A stretch of 13,516 bases of DNA from an uncultured Alistipes sp. (GCA_934754975.1 CAKVKI010000043.1:1-13516); one strand, 5' to 3'. Shown: positions 1 through 6,481, counted from the first letter of the stretch. Notes: generated from the sequence alone by a model not told the origin. A program made the numbers and translations.

Positions 1-392
1 GCTATTCGATCGCCAATTCGCACAAGAAACTGGAGAGCATGGCCCCCTACAAGCCCGATTTCATCGTGGCCAACTGTCCCGGATGCGCGATGTTCCTCGA
101 CAAGTGGCAGTACACGATCGCCGAGATGGAGGGGACGACTTACGGCGAAAACGGGCACGGGATTCCTGTCCTGACCTACGAAGAGATGGCCGGGCTGGTA
201 CTCGGTTACGATCCCTGGGCACTGGGTATGCAGATGCACCAGGTCGATGTCGAGCCGCTGCTGGACAAGATGGGCGTCGAGTACGACCCCGCGGCCAAAT
301 ACCTCGGCCGCAACGGAAAATATATCGGTAAACCTGCGTCGGCGGTGGTGAACTGCTGCCCGACGGATACAATATACGACATCAGAGAGTAA
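1..392 (+). CDS. HdrB-like heterodisulfide reductase subunit B family protein (3' part)
   Basis: The gene runs in from the left edge; the reading frame is open from base 3 and 129 residues are visible. An internal Met codon at 39 is not a plausible start because the open frame continues upstream. The visible part matches the end of the second Cys-rich CCG domain of HdrB: an NCPGC motif (visible residues 24-28) forms the final CxxC, followed by the typical tail (PVLTYEEMAGLVLGYDP, then a LG...H.VD..PLLDK stretch). In known HdrB two CCG domains hold unusual iron-sulfur clusters that reduce a disulfide; the first domain and the start of the second lie outside the window. An extra CC pair (visible residues 118-119) sits about ten residues from the C-terminus, in a tail that methanogen HdrB, as I recall it, lacks. 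The stop codon overlaps the next start by one base (TAATG), which implies coupled translation with the HdrA-like gene. The family is fairly sure; the substrate is unknown. Confidence 0.85.
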   Translation, partial: YSIANSHKKLESMAPYKPDFIVANCPGCAMFLDKWQYTIAEMEGTTYGENGHGIPVLTYEEMAGLVLGYDPWALGMQMHQVDVEPLLDKMGVEYDPAAKYLGRNGKYIGKPASAVVNCCPTDTIYDIRE

Positions 393-1396
393 TGAAACGA
401 GTGGCAGTCATAGGCGGCGGCGTTGCGGGCATGCAAACGGCCCTGCGTCTCGCAGAACAGGGGATCGAACCTGTAATCATCGAAAAGGAGGCCGAACTGG
501 GCGGCAAACTCCGGGGCTGGCATGTGCTGTTCCCGTCGTTTACCCCGGCGTCGGAAATACTCACCGAACTGCGCCGCCGCATCGCGGAGCGCGGTATTGA
601 AACGCTGATGCAGACCGAAGCCGCCGGGTTTACCCGCGAAGGCGTACGGCTGACCGACGGGCGTACGATCGCGTGCGACTCGGTGGTGGTGTGTTCGGGA
701 TTTACGCTCTTCGACGCGTCGATCAAGGAGGAGTACGGTTACGGCATTTACGACAACGTCTTTACGACGGTGGACGTCGAGCGCATGCTCAACGAAGGCC
801 GTGTGGCCAAGGCCGACGGCTCGCGGCCCAAACGCATCGCCTTCCTGCACTGCGTGGGTTCGCGCGACGAGAAGGTCTGCCAGCAGCACTGCTCGAAGGT
901 GTGCTGCATCACGGGTGTGAAGCAGGCGATAGAGATGAAACAGCTGTTTCCCGACGCCGACGTTTTCAATTTCTACATGGATATCCGCATGTTCGGCCCC
1001 GGTTACGAGGAGATGTACCGCGAGGCGCAGCAGAATTACAATATCCACTTCATCCGCGGTCGTATTTCGGAAGCCAGTCCGATGATCGACGGCCGCGTGC
1101 AGATCAAGGCCGAGGATACGCTGACGGGACGCCCGCTGCGGATGAGCGTCGATATGCTGATCCTGATCGTCGGCATGCGGGCCAACGACGACAATGCCGC
1201 GCTGGCCGAAGGCGCGGGCCTGAACCGGGCGCAGAGCGGCTTCATGGCGCCGCGCGATATGTTCCTGGGCAATGTGAAGAGCAATGTGGAGGGCATCTTT
1301 TATGCCGGAACCGTCACGGCTCCGAAGAATATCGGCGAATCGTTGAACGAAGCAACGGCCGCTGCCGACGCCGCGGCCCGTTATCTGGGGGCATAG
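392..1396 (+). CDS. Short HdrA/QmoA-like FAD iron-sulfur oxidoreductase
   Basis: This 334-residue flavoprotein resembles the FAD core of heterodisulfide reductase subunit A and QmoA. The N-terminus has a Rossmann dinucleotide motif (GGGVAG, residues 8-13) followed by E31 at the end of the second strand. Cysteines 154, 167, 171 and 172 lie in a CVGSRD...HCSKVCC motif; their spacing is the one I recall for the non-cubane-ligand cluster site in methanogen HdrA, and there is an additional C163. A second FAD-contact motif (FYAGT, 303-307) lies near the C-terminus. Canonical HdrA is roughly 650 residues and carries several ferredoxin-type clusters before and after this core; none are present here, so the protein is the reduced version, closer to QmoA in plan. 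It should pass electrons between FAD and the HdrC/HdrB-like partners encoded on either side. Whether it performs electron bifurcation cannot be told from this sequence, and the lack of ferredoxin domains argues against doing so alone. Confidence 0.9.
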   Translation: MKRVAVIGGGVAGMQTALRLAEQGIEPVIIEKEAELGGKLRGWHVLFPSFTPASEILTELRRRIAERGIETLMQTEAAGFTREGVRLTDGRTIACDSVVVCSGFTLFDASIKEEYGYGIYDNVFTTVDVERMLNEGRVAKADGSRPKRIAFLHCVGSRDEKVCQQHCSKVCCITGVKQAIEMKQLFPDADVFNFYMDIRMFGPGYEEMYREAQQNYNIHFIRGRISEASPMIDGRVQIKAEDTLTGRPLRMSVDMLILIVGMRANDDNAALAEGAGLNRAQSGFMAPRDMFLGNVKSNVEGIFYAGTVTAPKNIGESLNEATAAADAAARYLGA

Positions 1397-1399
1397 CGT

Positions 1400-1735
1400 A
1401 TGGCGGCGATCAATTTCGGATATACCATCTCCAAGCCGCGGGCGATCGACATCGACCGCAACAACCTGCGCAAGAGCGACGAGATACTCCACGAAATGCC
1501 GGAACTTCAGGCCTGCATCGGATGCGGGGCCTGCACGGCGGTCTGTACGGCCGGCAACCTCACGGAGTTCAATTTCCGCAAGGTACACACCCTCGTCCGC
1601 CGCGGCGAGTATCAGGGGGCTTACGAGGAGATGAACAAGTGCATGCTGTGCGGCAAATGCCGGCTGGTGTGCCCCCGCGGTATTAACACGCGCGGCGTGG
1701 TGATGCTTATCAAACGTAAACTGGGAGACTTCTGA
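1400..1735 (+). CDS. HdrC-like 4Fe-4S dicluster ferredoxin subunit
   Basis: This 111-residue protein has two classic [4Fe-4S] motifs: C39-x2-C42-x2-C45-x3-C49 and C81-x2-C84-x2-C87-x3-C91, the second followed by PRG in place of the usual P. Length and layout fit subunit C of soluble heterodisulfide reductase, which wires the flavin subunit A to the disulfide-reducing subunit B. It starts three bases after the stop of the HdrA-like gene and ends two bases before the next start, so it is part of the same operon. No membrane segment is visible, in contrast to QmoC, where an HdrC-like part is fused to a membrane domain; here the membrane domain is in the next gene. Family assignment is confident; the physiological partner chain is inferred from gene order. 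Confidence 0.9.
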   Translation: MAAINFGYTISKPRAIDIDRNNLRKSDEILHEMPELQACIGCGACTAVCTAGNLTEFNFRKVHTLVRRGEYQGAYEEMNKCMLCGKCRLVCPRGINTRGVVMLIKRKLGDF

Positions 1736-1737
1736 CG

Positions 1738-3519
1738 ATGACTTTTTTCGCACCATTCTGCATACCGTTCATGGCCGGCGCGGCTGTAATGCTCGTCGTA
1801 CTGCTCTGGAAGTGGGGTTCGTGGCTCTACCTGCTGCCCCGCGCCGACAAGAAACGGATTCTGTTCGGACTGCCGACGCGCCGCACCCTGGCGGCCGCAT
1901 GGGAGGTAATCAGCGAATCGCTGCTGCACCGCCGTATCTTCAAGGTCAATCCGCTGCTGGGTTATATGCACATGAGCCTGGCTTTCGGTTGGTTCCTGCT
2001 GATCGCCGTGGGGTGGATCGAGACCATCGCTTACCTCGGATTCCGTTATGTGCCACTGCAGGGGCATGTCTTTTTCAAATATTTCGCCACGGGGCTGGAA
2101 CATAAGCCCGTGTTCGACTTCCTGATGGACCTGCTGCTGCTGTTCGTCCTTTCGGGCGTGGCGCTGGCCTGGGGCAAGCGCGTTTACTCGCGGGCGATGG
2201 GCATGCGGCGTACGACCAAACACGTGCTGGGCGACCGTGTGGCCCTTTCGGCGTTGTGGTTCGTCTTCCCGGTGCGCCTGATCGCCGAGAGTACGACCTG
2301 CGCCCTCTACGGCGGCGGGGGATTCCTGACCGGATCGTTCGGCGCGTGGATGTCGGAACACGTCAGCACGCTCGCGCTGATGAACCTCGAAAGCGCGGCA
2401 TGGTGGGTTTACTCCGCATGTCTCGGTATTTTTTTCGTGGCGTTGCCGTTCTCGCGATATATGCATATCTTTACCGAAATTCCCCTGATCTTCCTGCGGC
2501 ATTATAAACTCCGCTCGACCGAAAAGGAGGGTTCGTTCGATCATTTTCAGGTCGAAGCCTGCTCGCGCTGCGGCATCTGCATCGACCCCTGCCAGTTGCA
2601 GAGCGTGCTGGGAATCAACGACGTGCAGTCGGTCTATTTTCTGCGTGACCGCCGTTACAGGATGTTGCGGCTGGCGACGGCCGACAACTGCCTGATGTGC
2701 GGGCGTTGTGCCGAAAAGTGCCCTGTGGGCATAGACCTCAATACGCTGCGGCTCAACTCGCGCGATACGATGCGCAATGTGCCCGACGAGAAGCGCTACG
2801 ACTATTTCAAAGGGCTGGACCGCTCTTCGGGAGAGGGCAAGGTGGGTTATTTCGCGGGATGCATGACCCTGCTTACGCCCCGTACGATGTCGGCGATGGA
2901 CAAGGTGTTCCGCGCAGCGGGTGAAGAGGTGTGGTGGGCCGACCGCGAAGGCGGCGTCTGCTGCGGCCGTCCGCTGAAGCTGGCCGGCGAGACCGATTCG
3001 GCGCACAGGATGATGCGCTACAACACTGAACTGTTCCGCAGGCACGGCATCACGACGCTCGTGACCTCGTGTCCGATCTGCCTGAAGGTTTTCCGCGAGG
3101 ATTACGAACTGGCCGGAATCGAGGTGTTGCATCATTCGGAATATATCCTGCGCCTGATCCGGGCCGGACGGCTGGATGTCGCGCACGGCTCGACGCGCTT
3201 CACCTACCACGACCCCTGCGAACTGGGGCGCGGAAGCGGTATTTACGACGAACCGCGCGCCGTGATCGAAGCGGTGGGCGAACTGCTCGAACCCGCGCAG
3301 ACGCGCGAAAATGCGCCATGCTGCGGCTCCTCGGTCGCCAATACGGCTATTTCCGACGGCCAGCAGGTGCGCCTTGCGCAGGCGGTCGCCGAAGAGCTGG
3401 AAGCCACGGGCGCCGAGGTGATCGTGACGGCCTGCCCGCTCTGCAAGAAGGCCATCGGCCGCGGCACGAAGGGCGAGGTGCGCGATTTGGCGGAGATCGT
3501 CGCCGCCGGGCTGAAATAA
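1738..3519 (+). CDS. HdrE-HdrD (DsrMK-like) fusion: membrane cytochrome-like domain, ferredoxin and double CCG domain
   Basis: This 593-residue protein has four parts. Residues about 10-250 form roughly five hydrophobic segments (near 10-32, 75-100, 125-145, 168-190 and 222-245) with several His (78, 110, 122, 208, 243) that could ligate b-type haem, as in HdrE, DsrM and NarI-like subunits. Residues 275-331 hold two [4Fe-4S] sites (C275/278/281/285 and C318/321/324/328). Residues 370-450 form a complete CCG motif, C375-x32-C408-C409-x35-C445-x2-C448. Residues 490-570 form a second, C494-x33-C528-C529-x36-C566-x2-C569. CCG motifs of this spacing hold the catalytic clusters of HdrB/HdrD. In methanogens and sulfate reducers the membrane and CCG parts are usually separate proteins (HdrE+HdrD, DsrM+DsrK); here they are one chain. 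I infer that it connects the quinone pool to the soluble HdrB/A/C-like partners. GlpC- or lactate-utilisation-type proteins also carry CCG domains but not this membrane domain. Confidence 0.88.
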   Translation: MTFFAPFCIPFMAGAAVMLVVLLWKWGSWLYLLPRADKKRILFGLPTRRTLAAAWEVISESLLHRRIFKVNPLLGYMHMSLAFGWFLLIAVGWIETIAYLGFRYVPLQGHVFFKYFATGLEHKPVFDFLMDLLLLFVLSGVALAWGKRVYSRAMGMRRTTKHVLGDRVALSALWFVFPVRLIAESTTCALYGGGGFLTGSFGAWMSEHVSTLALMNLESAAWWVYSACLGIFFVALPFSRYMHIFTEIPLIFLRHYKLRSTEKEGSFDHFQVEACSRCGICIDPCQLQSVLGINDVQSVYFLRDRRYRMLRLATADNCLMCGRCAEKCPVGIDLNTLRLNSRDTMRNVPDEKRYDYFKGLDRSSGEGKVGYFAGCMTLLTPRTMSAMDKVFRAAGEEVWWADREGGVCCGRPLKLAGETDSAHRMMRYNTELFRRHGITTLVTSCPICLKVFREDYELAGIEVLHHSEYILRLIRAGRLDVAHGSTRFTYHDPCELGRGSGIYDEPRAVIEAVGELLEPAQTRENAPCCGSSVANTAISDGQQVRLAQAVAEELEATGAEVIVTACPLCKKAIGRGTKGEVRDLAEIVAAGLK

Positions 3520-3545
3520 GACTGAGTTAGGTTAGTGAGTATAAG

Positions 3546-4454
3546 ATGAAAGCAAAGAAAACGATTTTGGATACCATCGGTTCTACGCCGATGGTTCGGA
3601 TCAATGCGCTGTCGCCCAATCCGAAAGTGAAGATTTTCGCCAAGCTCGAAGGGTTCAATCCGACGGGCAGCATCAAGGACCGCATTGCGGTCAAGATGAT
3701 CGAAACCGCCGAGCGCGAAGGCCGCCTGACCAAGGGTAAGACGATCATCGAACCCACGTCGGGAAATACCGGCATCGGACTGGCTATCGTCGGCATTGTC
3801 AAAGGCTATCCCGTAGAGATCGTGATGAGCGAGGCCGTGTCGATCGAACGCCGCAAGATCATCCGCGCTTACGGCGGTACGGTGCGCCTGACACCTGCGT
3901 CCGAGGGTACGGACGGTGCGATTCGCCTGGCCCGCAAACTCGTCGCGGAGAATCCCGAGAAATATTTTATGCCCGACCAGTTCGCCAATGCCGCCAATTA
4001 CCTGGCGCATTACGAAAACACGGCGCTGGAGATCTGGCAGCAGACGGGCGGACAGATCGATTATCTGGTCTGCTCGATCGGAACGTCGGGAACCCTGATG
4101 GGGCTGTCGCGGTTTCTGAAAGTGATGAATCCCGCGATCAAGGTGGTTTGCGCCCAGCCGACCAAGGGACACTATATTCAGGGACTCAAGAATATGGAGG
4201 AGGCGATCGTTCCCGATATTTACGATCCCTCGAAGATCGACGTGCAGGAACTGGTCGAGAGCGAGGAAGCCATCGACATGGCCCGTCGGATCATCTCTGC
4301 TGAGGGGATTTTCGCCGGGATGAGCAGCGGCGCCGCCATGCTGGCCGCCGTACGTACCGCGGCACGTATCGAATCGGGAAATATCGTCGTCATGTTCCCC
4401 GACCGTGCCGAGAAGTATCTCAGCACGACGATGTTCCGGGAATTCGAGAACTGA
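3546..4454 (+). CDS. cysM: PLP-dependent cysteine synthase, CysM-like
   Basis: This 302-residue fold-type II PLP enzyme should make L-cysteine from an activated serine (O-acetylserine or O-phosphoserine) and a sulfide donor. The PLP lysine is K44 in NPTGSIKDR; the substrate loop TSGNTG is at 71-76; the phosphate-binding loop reads GTSGT, a small variant of the more common GTGGT. Several stretches read like CysM rather than CysK: the EIWQQTGG segment, the EGIFAGMSSG segment and the DRAEKYLST ending. The part reading QGLKNMEE..VPDIYDP recalls mycobacterial CysM, which prefers O-phosphoserine and uses an Arg where Lys stands here. The CysM label is therefore a best fit and the acyl donor is open. 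The gene follows the membrane Hdr-like gene after 26 bases with no visible promoter or terminator between them, so co-transcription is likely. The following 188 bases hold only a weak hairpin (ATAGCC...GGCTAT near 4559-4580) without a T run. Confidence 0.92.
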   Translation: MKAKKTILDTIGSTPMVRINALSPNPKVKIFAKLEGFNPTGSIKDRIAVKMIETAEREGRLTKGKTIIEPTSGNTGIGLAIVGIVKGYPVEIVMSEAVSIERRKIIRAYGGTVRLTPASEGTDGAIRLARKLVAENPEKYFMPDQFANAANYLAHYENTALEIWQQTGGQIDYLVCSIGTSGTLMGLSRFLKVMNPAIKVVCAQPTKGHYIQGLKNMEEAIVPDIYDPSKIDVQELVESEEAIDMARRIISAEGIFAGMSSGAAMLAAVRTAARIESGNIVVMFPDRAEKYLSTTMFREFEN

Positions 4455-4591
4455 ATAGCTCCAAATATGGCGGATCGGGAAAATATTCGAATAACTTTTT
4501 GAGTGTTTTGGATAACCCGATATCCGGTAAAAATTTCGATCTTTGTCCCTACAGGAAAATAGCCGAATCGGGAGGGGCTATCCCGCTCGCA

Positions 4592-4623
4592 TTTGACTGA
4601 ATCGGTTTCTGTCATAAATGTTG
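4592..4623 (+). promoter_or_regulatory. Possible Bacteroidota-type promoter for the small membrane protein gene
   Basis: A TTTG at 4592-4595 is followed after 20 bases by AAATGTTG, a two-mismatch version of TAnnTTTG. Transcription would then start roughly 15 bases before the start codon at 4643. The match is weak and may be chance. Confidence 0.28.
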
Positions 4624-4642
4624 GAATAAATCTGCTGCGGCG

Positions 4643-5116
4643 ATGGGACGGTATAAATATGAAAAATCGAAGTTAAAGAGTATGGGGGCGGCTATCGCTC
4701 CTTTCGGGGGTATGCTTGTGCTGCTGGGGGTTGTCAGCAGGTATTTGTATGCCGGCGGCGGCCGGACGTTTCTGTCTTCTCTGCCGCAATTCGTGCAGTA
4801 TTATGCACTGCCTTTTGTTATGCTCCTGCTTTTGGTGATTATGTATCTAAGCTATCGGAGAATGCTTGCGGGTCCCCGAATTGCGGGAGAACTGTTGCTC
4901 GAAGAGGGAAAACTGAAGATGACGGTGTGCCGGGCAAACCGTACCGAGGATATCGAATTGGATGTCAAAACACTGACTTTTGTCGAAAACGACGAAGAAA
5001 GGGTGAAGGTCAGCTCCTCCGAAGGCGACTATATTTTTAATCCGAACGGATTCGGATCGCCGGAGGAATATGAGAAATTCCGGATTGAGCTGACGTGCGA
5101 AAAATATAAAAAGTAA
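4643..5116 (+). CDS. Small two-pass membrane protein of unknown function
   Basis: I do not recognise this 157-residue protein. It begins with a short basic stretch (KYEKSKLKS), then has a hydrophobic segment at about 15-36, a short loop, and a second one at about 52-70 followed by a positive YRR. By the positive-inside rule both ends face the cytoplasm. The remaining 85 residues (about 72-157) are soluble and rich in charged residues and alternating beta-type pattern (ELLLEEGKLKMTV, DIELDVKTLTFVE), which resembles the pleckstrin-like or similar small beta domains often found behind two membrane helices in Bacteroidota; that is only a guess. It stands alone on the + strand between the cysteine synthase and the tRNA gene. 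Base composition is lower in GC and codon choice less biased than in the Hdr operon, as is common for lineage-specific genes. Confidence 0.75.
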   Translation: MGRYKYEKSKLKSMGAAIAPFGGMLVLLGVVSRYLYAGGGRTFLSSLPQFVQYYALPFVMLLLLVIMYLSYRRMLAGPRIAGELLLEEGKLKMTVCRANRTEDIELDVKTLTFVENDEERVKVSSSEGDYIFNPNGFGSPEEYEKFRIELTCEKYKK

Positions 5117-5176
5117 TTTTTTGATGCCTGATAGATAGTGCGATAGGCGGTAATGGAACTATTGTGCATGGAAATA

Positions 5177-5208
5177 TTTGTAGAATCCGAATTTTTATCT
5201 TATCTTTG
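5177..5208 (+). promoter_or_regulatory. Bacteroidota sigma-ABfr-type promoter of the initiator tRNA gene
   Basis: TTTG (-33 element, 5177-5180), a 20-base spacer, and TATCTTTG (-7 element, 5201-5208) match the Bacteroidota housekeeping consensus TTTG-N19-21-TAnnTTTG at every fixed position. Transcription should start near 5213-5216, giving the tRNA precursor a leader of about 30 bases. Confidence 0.88.
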
Positions 5209-5245
5209 CACACGCAAAAGCGATAGTACACTACTAAAGACATAT

Positions 5246-5321
5246 CGCGGGATGGAGCAGTTGGCAGCTCGTCGGGCTCATAACCCGAAGGTCGGAGGTT
5301 CGAGTCCTCCTCCCGCTACCA
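5246..5321 (+). tRNA. Initiator tRNA-fMet (anticodon CAU), CCA encoded
   Basis: A full 76-base cloverleaf is present. The acceptor 5' strand CGCGGGA pairs with TCCCGCT except for the first pair, which is C1:U72. The D stem is GAGC/GCTC, the anticodon loop CTCATAA sits on a TCGGG/CCCGA stem, and the T arm is GGAGG-TTCGAGT-CCTCC, followed by A73 and a genome-encoded CCA. Three features mark it as the initiator rather than the elongator Met-tRNA or tRNA-Ile(CAU): no Watson-Crick pair at 1:72, three consecutive G:C pairs at the foot of the anticodon stem, and an A11:U24 pair in the D stem. It delivers formyl-methionine to the ribosomal P site. The gene is a single transcription unit with its own promoter and terminator. 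Confidence 0.97.
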
Positions 5322-5358
5322 AAGGGGTCGGATTGAAAAATCCGATCCCTTATTTTTA
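5322..5358 (+). terminator. Strong intrinsic terminator of the tRNA gene
   Basis: A 13-bp stem with one G:U pair (5322-5334 with 5339-5351) and a GAAA tetraloop is followed by ATTTTTA. The hairpin begins on the last base region of the tRNA (directly after the encoded CCA). Confidence 0.9.
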
Positions 5359-5408
5359 TGTTCGGAGTTAAGCGTGATTTATTGATAAGCGGCGGTAAAT
5401 CGAATTCG

Positions 5409-5431
5409 ACAGGGTCAAGTCCCTGTTTTTT
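5409..5431 (+). terminator. Second hairpin with T tract, possible back-up terminator
   Basis: ACAGGG (5409-5414) pairs with CCCTGT (5421-5426) around a six-base loop and is followed by five more Ts on the + strand. It lies about 55 bases after the tRNA terminator and faces the minus-strand DUF2867 gene. Read on the minus strand it has no T run, so it would not stop that gene's transcript efficiently. Confidence 0.5.
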
Positions 5432-5466
5432 GCGAACTGACGGCGAATGATGTGACCGGCGGCAAT

Positions 5467-5964
5467 TTATAACCCGCGTTCTTTCATAATCTTCAGAAAC
5501 GTGCTTTTCACGACGAGCGTGTGAAACGGGCGGATCAGATTGAAATAGAAGAAGCCCAGCCGGTTGTGGTATTGGACTAAGGTACTCAGGTGGATTTCGC
5601 GTGCTTCGACGTAAACCGAGAGGTAGGCTTTCAGGTGTTTGTCGTCGAGTGAAATGGCCGTTTCATTGTCGGTTTTCCCGACGACTGACATCATGCGGTA
5701 ATCTTTGCCGCTGCGAAGCGCCTTTTCCAGCTGTTGCGCATCTCCGTTGTCGGTTTGCAGTCCGAATGGTTTGACCAGCGCGTTGCGCAGTTTGAACAGC
5801 ATGTTTACCCATCCGGGCATGGTTGTCCAGAATGCCACCATCAGGTCGTCGGGCGAGACCTTTTGCCGGCAGTTCATGTTGTACGTGAAGCAGTCGTGGT
5901 AATTTCCCGGCAGATAGGCCGTTAGCAGGGACCGGGGCGGAACGGCGGTTTTGTGAATTTTCAT
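5467..5964 (-). CDS. DUF2867 family protein
   Basis: This 165-residue protein fits the DUF2867 family, whose function is not established. Characteristic stretches are PGWVNMLFKLRNALVKPFGL (about 50-69), the SLDDKHL segment (about 105-111), a VQYHNRLGFFYF segment (about 130-141), and the RPFHTLVVKS ending. The family usually has about 140-180 residues, so it appears complete; no signal peptide is visible. The start at 5964 is the only Met that keeps the full N-terminal segment (MKIHKTAVPP). It stands alone, convergent with the tRNA unit. In the 60 bases upstream I see a TATCTTG-like element but no matching -33 box, so the promoter is undefined. Confidence 0.82.
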   Translation of the reverse strand: MKIHKTAVPPRSLLTAYLPGNYHDCFTYNMNCRQKVSPDDLMVAFWTTMPGWVNMLFKLRNALVKPFGLQTDNGDAQQLEKALRSGKDYRMMSVVGKTDNETAISLDDKHLKAYLSVYVEAREIHLSTLVQYHNRLGFFYFNLIRPFHTLVVKSTFLKIMKERGL

Positions 5965-6275
5965 GTCGTTGCGTTGAAGTTGCGTTTGATTTCAACAAGA
6001 TACGCAAAAAAATGATTTGTTCCGCCGGCTGTCGTTTCTCGGGTTAGAGATTGTATCTTCGGAATATACGGAATCTGCCGGTTTTTACAATTTGCGGTGA
6101 TCGACCCGATTTTCTGCGAGCAGACTTATCTGCGCTATCGCTGTGGGTTAAAGCCGATCGGTGTCGCCGAATGTAAGCGGATCGTATCCGGCTTGTCGTC
6201 CGTATGCCCGAAAAGGCGTATAAATCGCCGGTAAAGGCGAAGTGTGGTTTTTTTGTGAAATAAGGAGGAGTGTGA
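5965..6275. other. Stretch without a recognisable gene
   Basis: Neither strand gives a convincing product here. The longest reading frame, on the minus strand (6044-6640), is rich in Arg, Ser and Phe, has no domain character and runs antisense to the small CxxC gene. A few short hairpins occur, for example GGCG...CGCC around 6216-6229 and CGGAT-CGT-ATCCG around 6178-6190. The 10-mer CGTATAAATC at 6217-6226 recurs exactly 90 bases downstream at 6307-6316, where it is part of an inverted repeat. Confidence 0.5.
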
Positions 6276-6307
6276 TTTCGTTTATACGAAAAAGAATCGT
6301 ATTTTTC
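6276..6307 (+). promoter_or_regulatory. Possible promoter overlapping the inverted repeat
   Basis: TTTC (6276-6279), a 20-base spacer and TATTTTTC (6300-6307) resemble the Bacteroidota promoter with one mismatch in each box. It would drive the leader and the 54-residue CxxC protein. The match alone is weak; the overlap with the palindrome makes it more interesting. Confidence 0.35.
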
Positions 6308-6314
6308 GTATAAA
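6281..6314. repeat. Perfect 13-bp inverted repeat with 8-base spacer, possible operator
   Basis: TTTATACGAAAAA (6281-6293) and TTTTTCGTATAAA (6302-6314) are exact inverse complements. The arm centres are 21 bp apart, two helical turns, which would suit a dimeric or tetrameric DNA-binding protein on one face. As RNA it would form an AU-rich hairpin, but no T run follows on the + strand, so it is not a usual + strand terminator. Confidence 0.75.
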
Positions 6315-6481
6315 TCCGTTTGCGCCATGAAGAAGTGTCTTTTTCCGTTGTCTGAGACTGAATCTGCGGGAGGACTCCCGCCCGGACTTATTCTCCCCGG
6401 CGGAAGGCGCCCGGACCTGCCGAGCCGAAAACTCCGGCGCGCAATTTGCCGGGGACCGTATAACGTTAAATTCCAAAAGTT
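6315..6481 (+). promoter_or_regulatory. Long GC-rich leader before the CxxC mini-protein, with a 52-codon upstream frame
   Basis: If transcription begins at the candidate promoter, a leader of about 165 bases precedes the start at 6482. It contains a tight hairpin (GCGGGA-GGAC-TCCCGC, 6366-6381) and repeated GCCCGGAC motifs. An open frame of 52 codons (6327-6485) starts with ATG AAG AAG and ends in an ATGA overlap with the start of the mini-protein gene. Its product is rich in Pro, Gly and Arg and looks unlike a folded protein, so it may be a leader frame for coupled translation or chance. Confidence 0.3.

Noticed and set aside
206..3210. Long minus-strand open frames (206-1756 and 1621-3210)
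   Set aside because: They lie antisense to the well-supported Hdr-like operon, have His/Arg/Gln-rich products without domain character, and result from the high GC at third codon positions.
4507..4545. TTTG followed by GATCTTTG as a promoter
   Set aside because: The spacer is 27 bases, too long for the 19-21 base consensus, and the -7 box has a mismatch at its first base.
5405..5431. Remnant of a tRNA T arm or an integration-site duplication next to tRNA-fMet
   Set aside because: The AGGGTCAAGTCCCT hairpin looks like a T arm, but it does not match the tRNA 3' end and no integrase or other tRNA part is nearby; a terminator explains it.
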